This document shows, piece by piece, positions 10,797 through 22,723 of a stretch of DNA of 64,000 bases. Position numbers and translations under genes: made by a program. Positions within the stretch are counted from its first letter, which is position 1; each line of letters opens with the position of its first letter. Source of the DNA: Avena insularis (lineage: Eukaryota > Streptophyta > Magnoliopsida > Poales > Poaceae); the NCBI GenBank assembly GCA_023614405.1, contig CM042688.1:71100253-71164252 (forward strand). Reading direction: 5' to 3'. The notes beneath the pieces are model-generated. The model had not been told where the DNA came from. It saw only the letters and a list, made by a program, of their open reading frames with translations, and made no database searches.

Positions 10797-11868
10797 AGCT
10801 TTCATCGCAGGGCTCCCAATTGGTCTACTACGTCACCGCTTGAAGTGTGATAAGGTCACTGATTTGGGAGAAATGATAGAAACATCGAGCAAGTATGTGG
10901 ATGCTGACGACGATGCAGAGGGATTACTCAATATCCTGGCTGTACCTCAGTCAGCAAAAATAAAGCAACAAGCTCAGAAGCGTAAGAACACCTCAGAGGA
11001 AAAATCCAACGCGGAAACATCGGTGGTTACTACTGTTTCCGGGTCTGGAGGACGAGGAGGACGTGGCGGAGGCCGCGGGCGTGGCCGTGGGACTTCAAGG
11101 GTCCAAGGTAGAGGAGAACAGCAACTAGGCAAAACCTACTCTTGGGCCAACATTGCCAATAACCCATGTGTGCATCACCTAGACGCCAATGGGGGCTCGT
11201 CCCACACCAATGCTAAATGTCGTTTCAATGACGACATCAAAAGAGATGACACCGCGGGCTACAAAGCTAAGCGGAAGAAGGGAAAGAAAAATCCCGAAAA
11301 GGACAAAGAGACCAAGGAAGATTCTGACATGGAGGAAGCCGATGCTTCAAATCCCAAGTCAGAAGGGAAGAAGACTTTTCCCACCAAGAAGGACACTTAT
11401 GTCACTTTCCTCGGATCTCAACCAGCAAAGGTCAAGAAAGCAGTTCTACACGAGCTCAATGCAACAGTTCTGGCTATCCCACAGTATCTAGACTGGTCGG
11501 AAGTGGCAATCACATTTGACCACGATGATCATCCACCTAAGTTACACAGGCGAGGAAAATACGCCTTAATCGTCAACCCACTTATTGACGGTTATGGTTT
11601 CTCCAAGACCCTCATGGACGGTGGTAGTAGCATCAATATTCTCTATGTCGAAACGCTACGCCGGATGAAGATCTCGGAGACCCAGCTGAACCATAGCTCT
11701 GTGATTTTTCACGGAGTTGTCCCAGGAAGACAAGCTAATTCCCTGGGAGAGATCACTTTGGATGTTACCTTTGGAACTCCAAAGAACTATCGGACGGAAG
11801 CACTTTCCTTCGAAGTGGTCCCGTTCAAGAGCGCATACCACGCTATATTCGGACGTCCGGCTTACTAG
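10797..11868 (+). pseudogene. Gag C-terminus, RGG-rich nucleocapsid-like segment and aspartic protease of the Tat element
   Basis: The frame continues the shifted gag (LPIGLLRHRLKCDKVTDLG). It passes through a Gly/Arg tract GGRGGRGGGRGRGRG (11047-11095) and a Cys/His cluster (CVHH...H...C) in place of a canonical CCHC knuckle, then a Lys-rich linker. The retropepsin domain follows: ALIVNPLIDG, then the active-site motif LMDGGSSINILY (D-G-G-S) and the terminal HAIFGRPAY. TAG at 11866-11868 interrupts the protease-RT linker; beyond it the same frame continues AFMACPCYIYNMMKIPG. The enzyme would cleave Gag-Pol in the particle. The protease core is intact, the polyprotein is not. Confidence 0.85.
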
Positions 11869-13512
11869 GCTTTTATGGCTTGTCCGTGTTACATTTACAA
11901 TATGATGAAAATTCCAGGTCCCAACAGTGTGATCACCATCAGGGGAGACCCGAAGAAAGCGTGAGAGTGCGAGGATGGAAATGCCGCCTTCTAGAAGCCG
12001 TCTTTGCCGCCCGAGTACCAGGAGATCAAGAAGAGCATAAACCCGTCCGAGATGCCCGCAACGAAGAAGGAGGTGACCAAGCCAAATCCATAGTTCAAGG
12101 CATCAGAAGAGACGAAGAAAGCACCGTTGAAGGATGATGACCCCTCCAAGGTGACCCAGATAGGCGTAGGCCTAGATAGCGCATAGGAAAGTGTGCTCGT
12201 CAAGTTCCTCCAAGCAAATCAAGATATATTCGCATGGCAGCCATCTAACATGACCGGAGTACCTAGGGAACTTGTCGAGCACTCTCTAAATGTAAACCCG
12301 AACGCTAAACCCGTCAAACAGTCCCTACGACGGGTTGGCGATGAAAAGTGTAATGCAATAGCTAAGGAACTAGCGCGGCTCGAGTTAGCCGGATTCATAG
12401 AAGAGGTCATCCACACTGAGTGGTCGGCCAATCCTATAATGGTCGCTAAAAAGGACACCACTGATTTAAGGATGTGTGTTGATTATACTGCCTTGAACAA
12501 GGCTTGTCCAAAAGATCCGTTCGCTCTGCCTAGAATTGATCAAGTCATCGACTCTACGGCAGGCTCGGAACTCCTCTGTTTTCTCGACGCATATTCCGGT
12601 TATCACCAAATCCGGATGAAGGAATCTGACAAAGTCAAAACTTCATCCATAACCCCTTTCGGAACCTTCTGATTTGTTACGATGCCCTTTAGGCTGAAGA
12701 ACGCAGGAGCTACATACCAGCGCACGATGCAGCGTTGCCTCCATGACCAACTCGGACGCAATGTACATGCATACGCGGATGATATCACGGTGATGTCCAA
12801 AAAGAAGGAAACGCTAATTTCCGACTTGGAGGAAACGTTCGCCAATCTACGAAAATATAACATCATGCTTAACCCGAAGAAATGCTTCTTTGGAATACCA
12901 GTCGGAAAATTGTTAGGTTTCATCGTGTCTCAAAGAGGCATAGAGGTGAACCGAGACAAAATCAAGGCTATACTCAATATTTCCAGGCCAACTCGCCTGA
13001 AGGACGTACAAAGATTAACTGGCTGCATCGCTGCGGTCAGTCGATTTGTAAGCTGGCTTGGTGAAAGAGCCGCACCATTATACAAACTCCTGAAAAAGAC
13101 CAAAGATTTTGTTTTGACTGATGAAGCTGAAGCTACACTACAAGACCTGAAGAAAGTACTCTCATCTGCTCCTATCCTTGCAGCGCCAGAACCTAAGGAA
13201 CCGATGTTGCTCTATCTTGCTGCGACAAATAAGGTCATTAGTATCGTCATGGTGGTGGAGAGACCAGAGGAAAATCAGGAACACCTGGTGTAGCGTCCGA
13301 CTTACTTTGTCAGCGAGGTTCTGACAGAATCAAAACAACGGTATCCGCACTATCAAAAGTTGGCTTATGGTGTTTTTCTAGCATCTCGTAAGTTACGACA
13401 CTACTTTCAGGAGCATCCAATTACCGTGCTGAGCACAACTCCCATGAGAGATATAATCCACAACAGCGACGCCATAGGACGCGTCGCCAAATGGGGCATA
13501 GAGCTCTCAACT
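11869..13512 (+). pseudogene. pol: Reverse transcriptase plus degenerate first RNase H of the Tat element
   Basis: The linker between protease and RT has several in-frame stops (for example before ESVLVKFLQANQDIFAW at about 12192). RT then reads IMVAKKDTTDLRMCVDYTAL, LCFLDAYSGYHQIRM, TPFGTF with TGA at 12670-12672 where a Cys codon is expected, MPFRLKNAGATYQR, and the catalytic HAYADDITVMSK. The first RNase H begins LLYLAATNKVISIVMVVER, where the usual leading Asp is absent. This is the known state of the first RNase H in Tat elements. TAG at 13291-13293 interrupts before RPTYFVSEVL. The frame is lost near 13512. Confidence 0.9.
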
Positions 13513-13514
13513 TT

Positions 13515-14029
13515 TCGATATTGAGTACAAACCTCGGACAACAATCAAATTCCAGATCCTTGCTAACTTTGTCGCTGATTGGACAGAGACTAAGGAGAAT
13601 ATGATCCTCCCTGAGTCAGAATATTGGACCCTCCTTTTTGACGGGTCTAAAGCTCGAGGGGGCTCGGGGGCTGGCGTGGTGCTCAAATCACCCCAAGGAG
13701 ATAAACTTTTGTACGTGTTGCAGATCCACTTCACAGCGACAAACGATATTGCCGAGTATGAAGCACTGCTGCATGGAATCCGGATTGCTAAGGATATCGG
13801 CATCCGACGTTTGATGTGTTACGGAGATTCGGATCTTGTTGCTCAACAAGTGTCGGATATTTGTAATGCAAATAAACACATGGCAGTATATAAAGCTGTC
13901 GTGGATGATCTATCTAAATCGTTCGAAGGGTTTGAAGTTCAACACATCCCTCGAGCAGAAAATGAGGAAGCAGATGCACTATCTCGGATAGGTTCTGCGG
14001 GAAAGAGGTCCCGGATGGCGCTTTTTTAG
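13515..14029 (+). pseudogene. Second (archaeal-type) RNase H of the Tat element
   Basis: After a one-base shift near 13512 the frame reads FDIEYKPRT, ANFVADW, then WTLLFDGSKARGGSGAGVVL. Acidic residues stand at FDGS, NDIAEYEALLHG, CYGDSDLV and EEADALSR, the expected D-E-D-D set, so the active site looks intact. This extra RNase H is a defining feature of the Tat lineage and is thought to supply the activity lost from the first domain. The frame breaks again shortly before 14005; a neighbouring frame continues PDGAFLEHLKVPSIK. Confidence 0.88.
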
Positions 14030-15411
14030 AGCACCTCAAAGTTCCCTCAATAAAGGGAGTAGATGAGGAATATCCGACCAAATCCGACTCACCTTTAATA
14101 GTAGTTTTGGCTGTAATTCCCAGCTAGACTCAACCCTACCTCGATTATTTGGTAGATGACAAATTACCCGAAGACGAGGTGCTGAGCCGGCAGATTATCC
14201 TACGAGCAAAAGCCTATACTATTGTTAAAGGTGAGCTCTATAAACGGAGTGTTTCTGGGGGTTTTCAGCATTGTGTATCTCCGTAAGAAGGAGTGGAAAT
14301 CTTAAGGGAAATCCCCAAAGGCGAGTGTGGTCACCACGCTGCAGCCAAATCTTTAGTGGCAAAAGCTTTTCGACACAGATTTTTCTGGCTTACAGCTCAG
14401 GCAGATGCCGAACGATTAGTCAAGACGTGCAAAGGCTGCTAAAAGTACGCCAAGCAAGCTCATGTTCCGGCTGATCAGTTGCGAACAATACCTATAACAT
14501 GGCCCTTTGCGGTCTGGGGGCTTGATATGGTAGGACCTTTTAAACGAGCTCCAAGTGGATTTACTCACCTCTTAGTGATGGTGGATAAATTCACAAAATG
14601 GATTGAGGCTAAACCTGTCACTAGTTGTGATGGAGCAACAGCCAAAAGATTTGTCGAGGATGTTATAATCCGGTATGGTTATCCGCATAGCATTATCACG
14701 GACAACGGGAGTAACTTTTCTATGGGAGAATTGGCTAAATTCTGCGACGAGCAAAATATCCGGCTTGACATTGCGTTAGTCGCACATCCACAAGCTAATG
14801 GACAAGTCGAAAGAGCAAATGGTTTAATCTTACAAGTCCTAAAACCGAGACTCGAAGCACCACTACGACATGCTGCGGGGGCTTGGGCAGAGGAATTACC
14901 CTCTGTAATTTGGAGTTTACGAACAACTCCAAATAGGTCAACAGGATACACACCTTTCTTCTTGGTCTATGGTGCAGAAGCAGTTCTTCCTAGTGATTTG
15001 ATTCATACTTCTCCTAGAGTGGCCGCGTATATCGAAGAGGATGCCGAGATTTCTCGACAAAATGATCTCGACCTAGTCGAAGAAGTTCACGTCGTTGCTG
15101 AAATGAGATCTACAGCCTATCAGCAGAAGTTACGCAAGTATCATAGCCAGAGAGTCCGAAATAGATCCTTCAATAAAGGTGATTTGGTTCTCCGGCTTGT
15201 GCAACAAAGAAAGCACAAACTTTCCCCAGTATGGGAAGGTCCCTTTTTAGTTAGTCGAGTATTGCACAATGGATTGTACTACTTAACTGACATGAGGCCA
15301 GTCAAAGAAAGACCTGCTACTAAGACGAGAAAGAGAGCTGGAGGCAGTACAAATCCGGATGAGTTAGACAGACCGTGGAATATTGCTCAGCTACATCCCT
15401 TTTATTCTTAG
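14005..15411 (+). pseudogene. pol: Integrase of the Tat element
   Basis: The N-terminal zinc-binding part (14287-14478) reads GECGHHAAAKSLVAKAFRH...LVKTCKGC, the HHCC module, but the frame has TAG at 14125-14127, TAA at 14284-14286 and TAA at 14440-14442. From 14479 the catalytic core is open: D in WGLDMVGPF, D in IITDNGSNFS and E in NGQVERANG, the D,D-35-E triad. It continues through a GYTPFFLVYGAEAVLPSD segment and a C-terminal part with VWEGPFLVSRVLHNG, ending PFYS-stop at 15409-15411. The 310-residue core to C-terminal segment is uninterrupted; only the N-terminus is broken. Confidence 0.92.
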
Positions 15412-15999
15412 TTTATCCTTCTTTGTAAACATATATATGTACATGTTCTGTGAGAAATAAATGTTTTGGTTACCTCAAGTTTTTTCTGAGAAGTTCTTAA
15501 ACCATCTTATTTCCGAATGATCATGTCATAGTCAAAAATCCTAGAATGCTTGAAAGTACTTTATGCTCATGTTCGTTCTGGTTTAGATTTTCCGATTCTA
15601 AAAATTGCTACCCTCGGGTATAACTCTAAAAGTTTCTAGTCTTTACTTTGGTTATTTGTCTGATTGCTGGATGCGGGCATTTTCCGAGTAGTGAATTGTT
15701 GGTACTGGAAGCCGGCTTTGTTTCCGAGTTTAAACTGGTTTAGCAATTGAGCTCCGTTGCTCGGCAAAGTTTCCGGTGGAAGGTTTAGCCGGCTCACGAA
15801 AGGGACAAGGCGGAAAGCCAAATAAACGATAAGTAGAGACAAAAAAATACAAGTGCTTATGTAAACATTTCAGGCACACAAATTTTTTTCAAAGTCGAAA
15901 AGTGCTGAATAGATCAAAAGCTTAGCACTAGCAAAGTTAAAGTATTACATATTTACAAACGCATCATGTTTTTTTCGGAATAATACATAAGTTTCTGGT
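15412..15999. other. Non-coding segment between integrase and the antisense gene
   Basis: About 590 bases lying between the 3' end of integrase (+) and the 3' end of the antisense gene (-). It contains AT-rich stretches (ACATATATATGTACATG at 15428) and no credible ORF. It may supply 3' ends for both transcripts, but no clear signal can be assigned. Confidence 0.5.
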
Positions 16000-18900
16000 C
16001 TACGATGCAGGAGGAGATGAAGGAGCTGCCGGCTCGCTGGTTACTCCGCCTTGATATCGTTCTGAGATGTCCGCATCCGAGTTGGTGCGTTCATCGTCGG
16101 AAACTTCTGTTGGTTCTTCCGGAGGAGGAGACGGAGTATCCACGCGGGTGAAGAAGGGGATCTCGTAGCTGGTCAAGTCAGCCACGTGACACCCATATCC
16201 GGCGCAGGAGTGCATGATGGCTTGAAGGTCTTGCTCCTGGTCGTCTTCGTCTACCTTGTAGTACCCTCTGGTCACTTGCCATATTTCCATGTTTCCATGG
16301 TGGCTCATGACCATGGTAAGAGCGTTCTGCGCAGTAGTCCGCGTGTAGGACATGTTCCAGTCCCGAACAAGTTGCGGCATCTCCTTCGCCTTGTCCCGCA
16401 CCTGGAAGTCCGACATGCTTGGCATGTCCGGAATCTTGAGAGCTTCGCCGACGTCCTCAAGGGACTAGCGGAAGTCATGAAGCAGGTCACCGACTTGGGT
16501 AAGCCGGTGGGTGCGGGGCTCGGAGGAGGAAGAGTCCGTCAAGTTCAGAGGACCTATACACAAAACAAGTTAAGAAAAATCCAACATTGGTAAAAGTCGA
16601 AGAAAGAGACAAGTCAGATAGATGGAACATACCAAAAATGACGTCGTCAATTTTGGTCTTCTCCTCCCGGAGACTCTGGAGTTCAGCCTGGAGCGCCTGG
16701 GACATGTCCTTCTCTCTGTCAAGCTCATTCTTGAGGTCCGGGATTATTTTATCTTGAGCAGCAATCTTGCGATCACACTCTTCAGTGTCCACGAAGGAGG
16801 ATTCAAGGACTTGAGCTATGCTCTTTTCATGATTGGCCTTGAGCTGATCCAGCTCTTGGCGAAGCTCCTTGTTCTCCACCACTAGGGTTTTGAGGTTCTC
16901 GGCCTCTTCAATCATGGCGATAGATTGTTTCACCAGCGCTATAAGTAAAAAAAAGAACAAAAGTTCAGAAAAAATCGACATTGAAAATAACAAAGACAAC
17001 GTTTGAGTCTCGGAATGTTCACCTTCGGCCTCATCCTTGGCAACTTTAAGCTCAGCATTTTTAAGCCGGAGAGCTTTGATCTCTCTCCGCTTATCGTAGA
17101 CATTGGTCAGTAATTGCTGGTTATAGGAACATACTTTCTGTAAGTCAGAATACCCAAAGTCAGAAAGCTACTTAAGACTCGGGCTAATATTTTTTCTAAA
17201 ATATCAGCACGAGCCTTGGGGGCTACACTAGTTTGGCATCCTAATAAAGCATAAACCCGGATTGTTTATCCTACTTCATGCTTGGGGGATAGAGGATATG
17301 ATATAAAATACAATAAAGGAAAGTCAGGAGTTGGAAATCCGACTTACATTTTGTTCATGGGTGAGTTTATCCAAACCCGCGTTCACTTTAGCATCCACCT
17401 TTCCGGCGAAAGTCAGAGGAATTACTGGAGATGTTGGAAGCTCACCGGTCCTAATCCTCTCGTCGTGAAGGCGGACCTGGACGATAAGGTCAGAGAACTT
17501 GACGTCCTCTGCTTCTTGTGCTTCTTCTTCGGGAGATAAAGTACTTTTATCCAAGCATTGCTTGGCGAGCCGCTGGATTTCTTCAGCAGATTTCCGAGAC
17601 AGGCCAAACTTGGCCAGTCCCGGATTGTTGATGAGGTTTTTGGTGAAGGTTTCAGCCGAGGATCATTACAGAAGAGGTTCACCCTTATTTAGATCGGCCT
17701 TTTCGCGGTGGCGTCGATTTGCGATCAAGGTTCCTGAGCCACATTGAAGGAGCGGATCTTCTGCGGCGTCGGCGAGATAACGGCGTTGCAGAAGGTTGAG
17801 GCGAGAGTCGGAGGAGCCACGACGGGGAAGCTATGGTAAGCTTTATGCATTGCGGCTTGAAGAATCCCTTTCCCCTTGGCCTTGACGAGCGGTTTTGCTC
17901 TGAGAATGTAGTAAAAATCGAAAAACATTACATCTCGGAAAGAAATTTGAATAAGGTACAAAGGCGGAAGTTGTGATTGAATGTTACCTCTTCATGACAG
18001 GAACCTCCTTTGTGCCAACAGCCACTGTCGGAGCTTTGTGCTTCTTGAGCGCAAGATCCGGCAATGGAACTACCTCCACCTCCTGAGAGAACTCTGGAGG
18101 ATATCCTTTGAGCGGAGCAAGTTCCGACTCGGGGAGCTCAGCAAGCTAAAAAGAAGAAAACATATCAGTATTGCATTATAACTCAAAGAATGAAACACAT
18201 AAAAAGTATACTGATGGAAGCTTACCGGCACTACGGGGTTGTCCGCCGTGTGCATGTCCAGAGAAACCTCCGGGATTCTCCTCTCGATTCGCTCCTTGAT
18301 CAGCCACTTAATCTGGCTTATGTAGCCCTGTGTGGTGAAGGCTTTGGAGCTGATGTGGAGGGGATCTTTCGGAGACGACGTGATGGAGTGCATCAGTCGG
18401 GTTCCGTGGTACTGGAGAGGCTAGATCCGACGTGAGACCCAGCGTTGAACTAAGTCGGATCCCTTCAGATCCTTGTGTTTGATTAAGTATTCGATCCGCC
18501 TCTTAGCGAGGATCAGATCATCGGTGAGAGCCGGAGCAGCCTCGTCCCAAGAAGGTTGGGCCGTGGCAGCTCCGTTGACAAAAGTCGGCAAAGCAGTAGC
18601 TTTGTCGGGAGCCGGAATTTCCCTATGATAGAAAAAAGTGGCCGACGATTGTTTGACCGAGTCACTGGATAGAATCTTGGGATAAGCCCGGTCGCGTCTA
18701 AGTGAAAAGCTGATAGTGCCGGTGATGTAAGGAACACCGGCAGTAATGGAATTCCTCCGAACATGGAAATAGTACCAGAAGAGAGTCAAACTCGGCCTAA
18801 TGCCGAGAAAGCCCTCACAAAGCGCAGCATACGCACTCATCTCTAAGAGAGAGTTGGGAGGAAGATTGTGGAGTTGAACTCCGAAATGATCTATCACCTT

Positions 18901-19305
18901 GGAGAAGAACTTCGAGGGAGGAAAGGACAGACCTCTATCGAGGTGGGTGCCGAAGTGGACCTGCTTTGCCGTCAGCTGGTTGGGGACGGTTTCCCAGCTC
19001 CGCTCATGATCGCCCGACAACGAAGCCCTCCTTCTCCATGTTCTTGAGGCCCTCCTCATTGAGAGCGCAGGGAATCCAGATCCCACGGAAGCTCTCTTTC
19101 TCCACTCTTGCTGCCACGTCGCCCGCTGCCGTAAGCTGGAGGAAGAAGATGAAGCCATTGCTCGGTGAGAAGATGACCTAAAGGGCGGCGGGAGCTCTGG
19201 GGAAGAAACGAGGAAGCTCTGTCTTGTATGAGGAGGATTGGGAGGAAAGGAAACGGCAAAGGACTGGAGGAAAGGAGAAGGAAAATCCAACCCCCTTATA
19301 TCCAC
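16000..19305 (-). pseudogene. Antisense, six-exon gene inside the Tat element: PF04195-like domain plus coiled coil
   Basis: Proposed exons on the minus strand: (1) about 19200-18226, (2) 18145-17988, (3) 17899-17348, (4) 17137-17023, (5) 16938-16633, (6) 16553-16000. Every intron starts GT and ends AG. Junctions 1/2, 2/3, 4/5 and 5/6 join in frame by direct reading. Exon 1 holds HFGVQLHNLPPNSLLEMSAY and CEGFLGIRPSLTLFWYYFHV, typical of the 'putative gypsy type transposon' domain (PF04195), then continues past an in-frame TAG (18421-18423) into PLQYHGTRLMH. Exons 4-5 form a Glu/Lys/Leu heptad-rich coiled coil (ENKELRQELDQLKANHEK). Exon 6 ends acidic and Pro-rich. Breaks: a one-base shift near 19010, the TAG in exon 1, a shift plus TAA TGA in exon 3, and TAG at 16465-16467. 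Function unknown; Tat elements of other plants carry related antisense ORFs. Confidence 0.82.
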
Positions 19306-19700
19306 CTACCTGCGTCAAGATTCGTGCAAACGCTACAATGTAACCGCCACGCGTCGTGGAAGGAACTGGGAAGGACCCACGCGATGATTGCGTCGCCTTG
19401 ATCTCCATGCATGCATTGAAACGGCGCCTCGGTTCCACGAACCGCGGACCCTGTGATCGTCTTGACGGAATGCCTGTCAGATGACATGACTTGACCATGA
19501 CTTGTGTCAGATGACGTTGGGAACCCAATTCCGGCTTAAGTTTGAAACTGAGCTGGAAAATCCAAGTAACCTACTGATAGGTCCGACTTATTTTTAAGAC
19601 CCGGATCGTATTTTTTATTGTGAAGTTTCAGGAACCCTTCAAGATTCTGCAAGCCGAAGATCAATCTAGACGATGATAAATTTGACTTTGGATCTTGGAG
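19306..19700. other. Region between the antisense gene start and the 3' LTR
   Basis: No ORF of interest. It would hold the promoter of the antisense gene on the minus strand; a possible minus TATA (CCTTATATCC near 19294-19303, read as GGATATAAGG) lies just upstream of the likely start codons of exon 1. The segment from 19520 to 19700 is AT-richer and leads to the polypurine tract. Confidence 0.4.
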
Positions 19701-19715
19701 GCCTCCGGGGGCTGC
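19701..19715 (+). promoter_or_regulatory. Polypurine-tract region of the Tat element
   Basis: GCCTCCGGGGGCTGC directly abuts the 3' LTR. The CCGGGGGCTNC-type end is where the plus-strand primer is expected in this lineage. Confidence 0.6.
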
Positions 19716-20226
19716 TGTTGGGGATATACTTTTCGGGTATCCTCACAGTTCCTCACTGACCAGTGTGGCCCACTTAGGGTTAGAGCATTGCTTCACGGGC
19801 GGCCCAGTCAGGGAGACAGACGGAGTCCAATCCGGCTACGGGAAGGCCCAGAAGACTTACCGACTTAGGCCCATAATGTTACTTGTAGTTCAAGATGTAC
19901 TCTGTAACCGACTCTTAGTCGTAGCCGGATAGATATCTCCTGTAAACCCTAGGCCGGATATCTATATAAGCCGTCCTAGGGAGAGCCTTTAGGGCACACC
20001 AATACTTTAGACCTTCAACTCGCACAGGCGAAACCTTTGTAACCCATATTTCGGCTCTGCCGTATTACTGGATTGCTAGCAGGAGTAGGATCCGTCCAAA
20101 GCCGGCGGATTTGAACCTGGGTAAACTTGTGTGCTCACCGTCCCGGAACACCGTACGTCTCACATCCCTCTCTTCCGCACGCCTCGAGGACCCCCTCATG
20201 GTGTACTTGTCATCAATCTGACGACA
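19716..20226 (+). repeat. 3' LTR of the Tat element
   Basis: 511 bp, aligned base for base with 7621-8131. The differences are mostly transitions. It has a TATA box CTATATAAG at 19962-19970 and ends ATCTGACGACA before the duplication GTCAT at 20227-20231. Confidence 0.95.
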
Positions 20227-21030
20227 GTCATTGCATGTGTGTTCTTCTCATGAACCACACATGGATCCACCAGTGTCATTGTATGTCTATTCTTTTCATG
20301 AACCACACCTAGTGTCATTGCATGTGTGTTCCTCTAAACAAACCACACATGGATCCACCTAGTGTCATTGCATGTCACTTCTTCTCACAAACCACACATG
20401 GATCCACCAGTGTCATTGCATGTGTGTTCTTCTCATGAACCACAGCCAGAGTCATTGCATGTCTGTTCTTCTCACAAATCACATAAGGATCCACCAGTTT
20501 AATTGCATGTGTGTTCTTCTAAACAAACCACATAAGGATCCACTAGTGTCATTGCATGTCTGTTCTTTTCATGAACCACACCCAGTGTCATTGCATGTGT
20601 GTTCTTCTAAACAAACCACATAAGGATCCACCAGTGTCATTGCATGTCTGTTATTTTCATGAACCACACCCGGTGTCATTGCATGTGTGTTCCTCTAGAC
20701 AGACCACATAAGGATCCACTGGTGTCATTGCATGTCTGTTCTTTTCATGAACCACACCCAGTGTCATTGCATGTGTGTTCTTCTAAACAAACCACATAAG
20801 GATCCACCAGTGTCATTGCATGTCTGTTCTTTTCATGAACCACACCCAGTGTCATTGCATGTGTGTTCTTCTAAACAACCCACATAAGGATCCACCAGTG
20901 TCATTGCATGTCTGTTCTTTTCATGAACCACACCCAGTGTCATTGAATGTGTGTTCTTCTAAAGAAACCACATAAGGATCCACCAGTGTCATTGCATTTT
21001 ATTCTTTTCATGAATCACATAAGGATCCAC

Positions 21031-22723
21031 CAGAGTCATTGGATGTGTGTTCTTCTCATGAACCACGCATGGATCCACCAGTGTCATTGCATGTCTGTTC
21101 CTTCCACAAACCACATATGGATCCACCAGTGTCATTGCATGTCTGTTCTTTTCACAAACCACACATGGATCCACCAGTGTCATTGCATGTGTGTTCTTCT
21201 CATGAACCACAACCAGAGTCATTGCATGTGTGTTCTTCTAAACAAACCACATAAGGATACACTAGTGTGATTGCATGTCTGATCTTCTCGCAAACCACAC
21301 CCGGTGTCATTGCATGTGTGTTCTTCTAAACAAACCACATAAGGATCCACCAGTGTCATTGCATGTCTGTTCTTTTCATGAACGCTGCCGATTGTCATTG
21401 CATGTGTGTTCTTCTAAACAAACCACATAAGGAGCCACCGGTGTCATTGCATGTCTGTTCTTTTCATGAACCACATAAGGATCCACTAGTGTCATTGGAT
21501 GTGTGTTCTTCTCATGAACCACACATGGATCCACCAGTGTCTTTGCATGTCTGTTCCTTCCACAAACCACATATGGATCCACCAGTGTCATTGCATGTCT
21601 GTTCTTTTCATGAACCACACCAAGTGTCATTGCATGTCTGTTCCTCTAAACAAGCCACACATGGATCCACCTAGTGTCATTGCATGTCAGTTCTTCTCAC
21701 AAACCACACATGGATCCACCAGTGTCATTGCATGTGTGTTCTTCTCATGATCCACAGCCAGTGTCATTGCATGTATGTTCTTCTCACAAACCACACAAGG
21801 ATCCACCATTGTCGTTGCATGTGTGTTCTTCTCATGAACCACAGCCAGTGTCATTGCATGTCTGTTCTTCTCATAAACCACATAAGTATCCACCAGTGTC
21901 ATTGCATGTATGTTCTTCTCACAAACCACACATGGATCCACTAGTGTCATTGGATGTGTGTTCTTCTCATGAACCACACATGGATCCACCAGTGTCATTG
22001 CATGTCTGTTCTTTTCATGAACCACAGCTAGAGTCATTGCATGTCTGTTCCTTCCACAAACCACATATGGATCCACCAGTGTCATTGCATGTCTGTTCTT
22101 TTCATGAACCACACCTAGTGTCATTGCATGTCTGTTCCTCTAAACAAACCACACATGTATCCACCTAGTGTGGTTGCATGTCTATTCTTTTCACAAACCA
22201 CACATGGATCCACCAGTGTCATTGCATGTGTGTTCTTTTCATGAACCAGAACTAGAGTCATTTCATGTGTGTTCTTCTAAACAAACCACACATGGATCCA
22301 CCCAGTGTCATTGCATGTCTGTTCCTCTAAACAAACCACACATGGATCCACCTAGTGTGATTGCATGTATGTTCTTTTCACAAACCACACATGGATCCAC
22401 TAGTGACATTACATGTGTGTTCTTTTCATGAACCACAACTAGAGTCATTGCATGTGTGTTCTTCTAAACAAACCAGTCATGGATCCACCTAGTGTGATTG
22501 CATGTTTGTTCTTGTCACCAACCACACATGGATCCACCTAGTGTGATTGCATGTCTGTTCTTCTCACAAACCACATAAGGATCCACAAGTGTCATTGCAT
22601 GTGTGTTCTTCTAAACAAACCACATAAGGATCCACCAGTGTCATTGCATGTCTGTTCTTTTCATGAACCATACATAGGGTCATTGCATGTGTGTTATTCT
22701 AAACAAACCACATAAGGATCCAC
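21031..22723. repeat. Segmental duplication within the minisatellite, copy 1
   Basis: Starts at CAGAGTCATTGGATG and recurs at 22724 with a 1691-1693-bp offset. Diagnostic variants shared with copy 2 include TGAACGCTGC (21380/23072), CTCATGATCCACAGCC (21745/23436), GAACCAGAACTAGAG and the unique CCATACATAGGG near the end. Confidence 0.88.

Larger units (their letters stand above)
7621..20226 (+). mobile_element. Complete Tat-lineage Ty3/Gypsy retrotransposon, 12.6 kb
   Basis: Bounded by two 511-bp LTRs (TGTTGGGG...GACA) and a perfect 5-bp target duplication GTCAT. The order is LTR, primer-binding site, gag, protease, reverse transcriptase, degenerate RNase H, a second RNase H, integrase, a long 3' region carrying an antisense spliced gene, polypurine tract, LTR. 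The dual RNase H and the antisense PF04195-type ORF place it in the Tat lineage. I count 21 differences and no gaps between the LTRs (about 4%). At the commonly used grass rate of 1.3e-8 per site per year that is roughly 1.6 million years. gag-pol is broken by several stops and frameshifts, so the copy is not autonomous. Confidence 0.93.
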
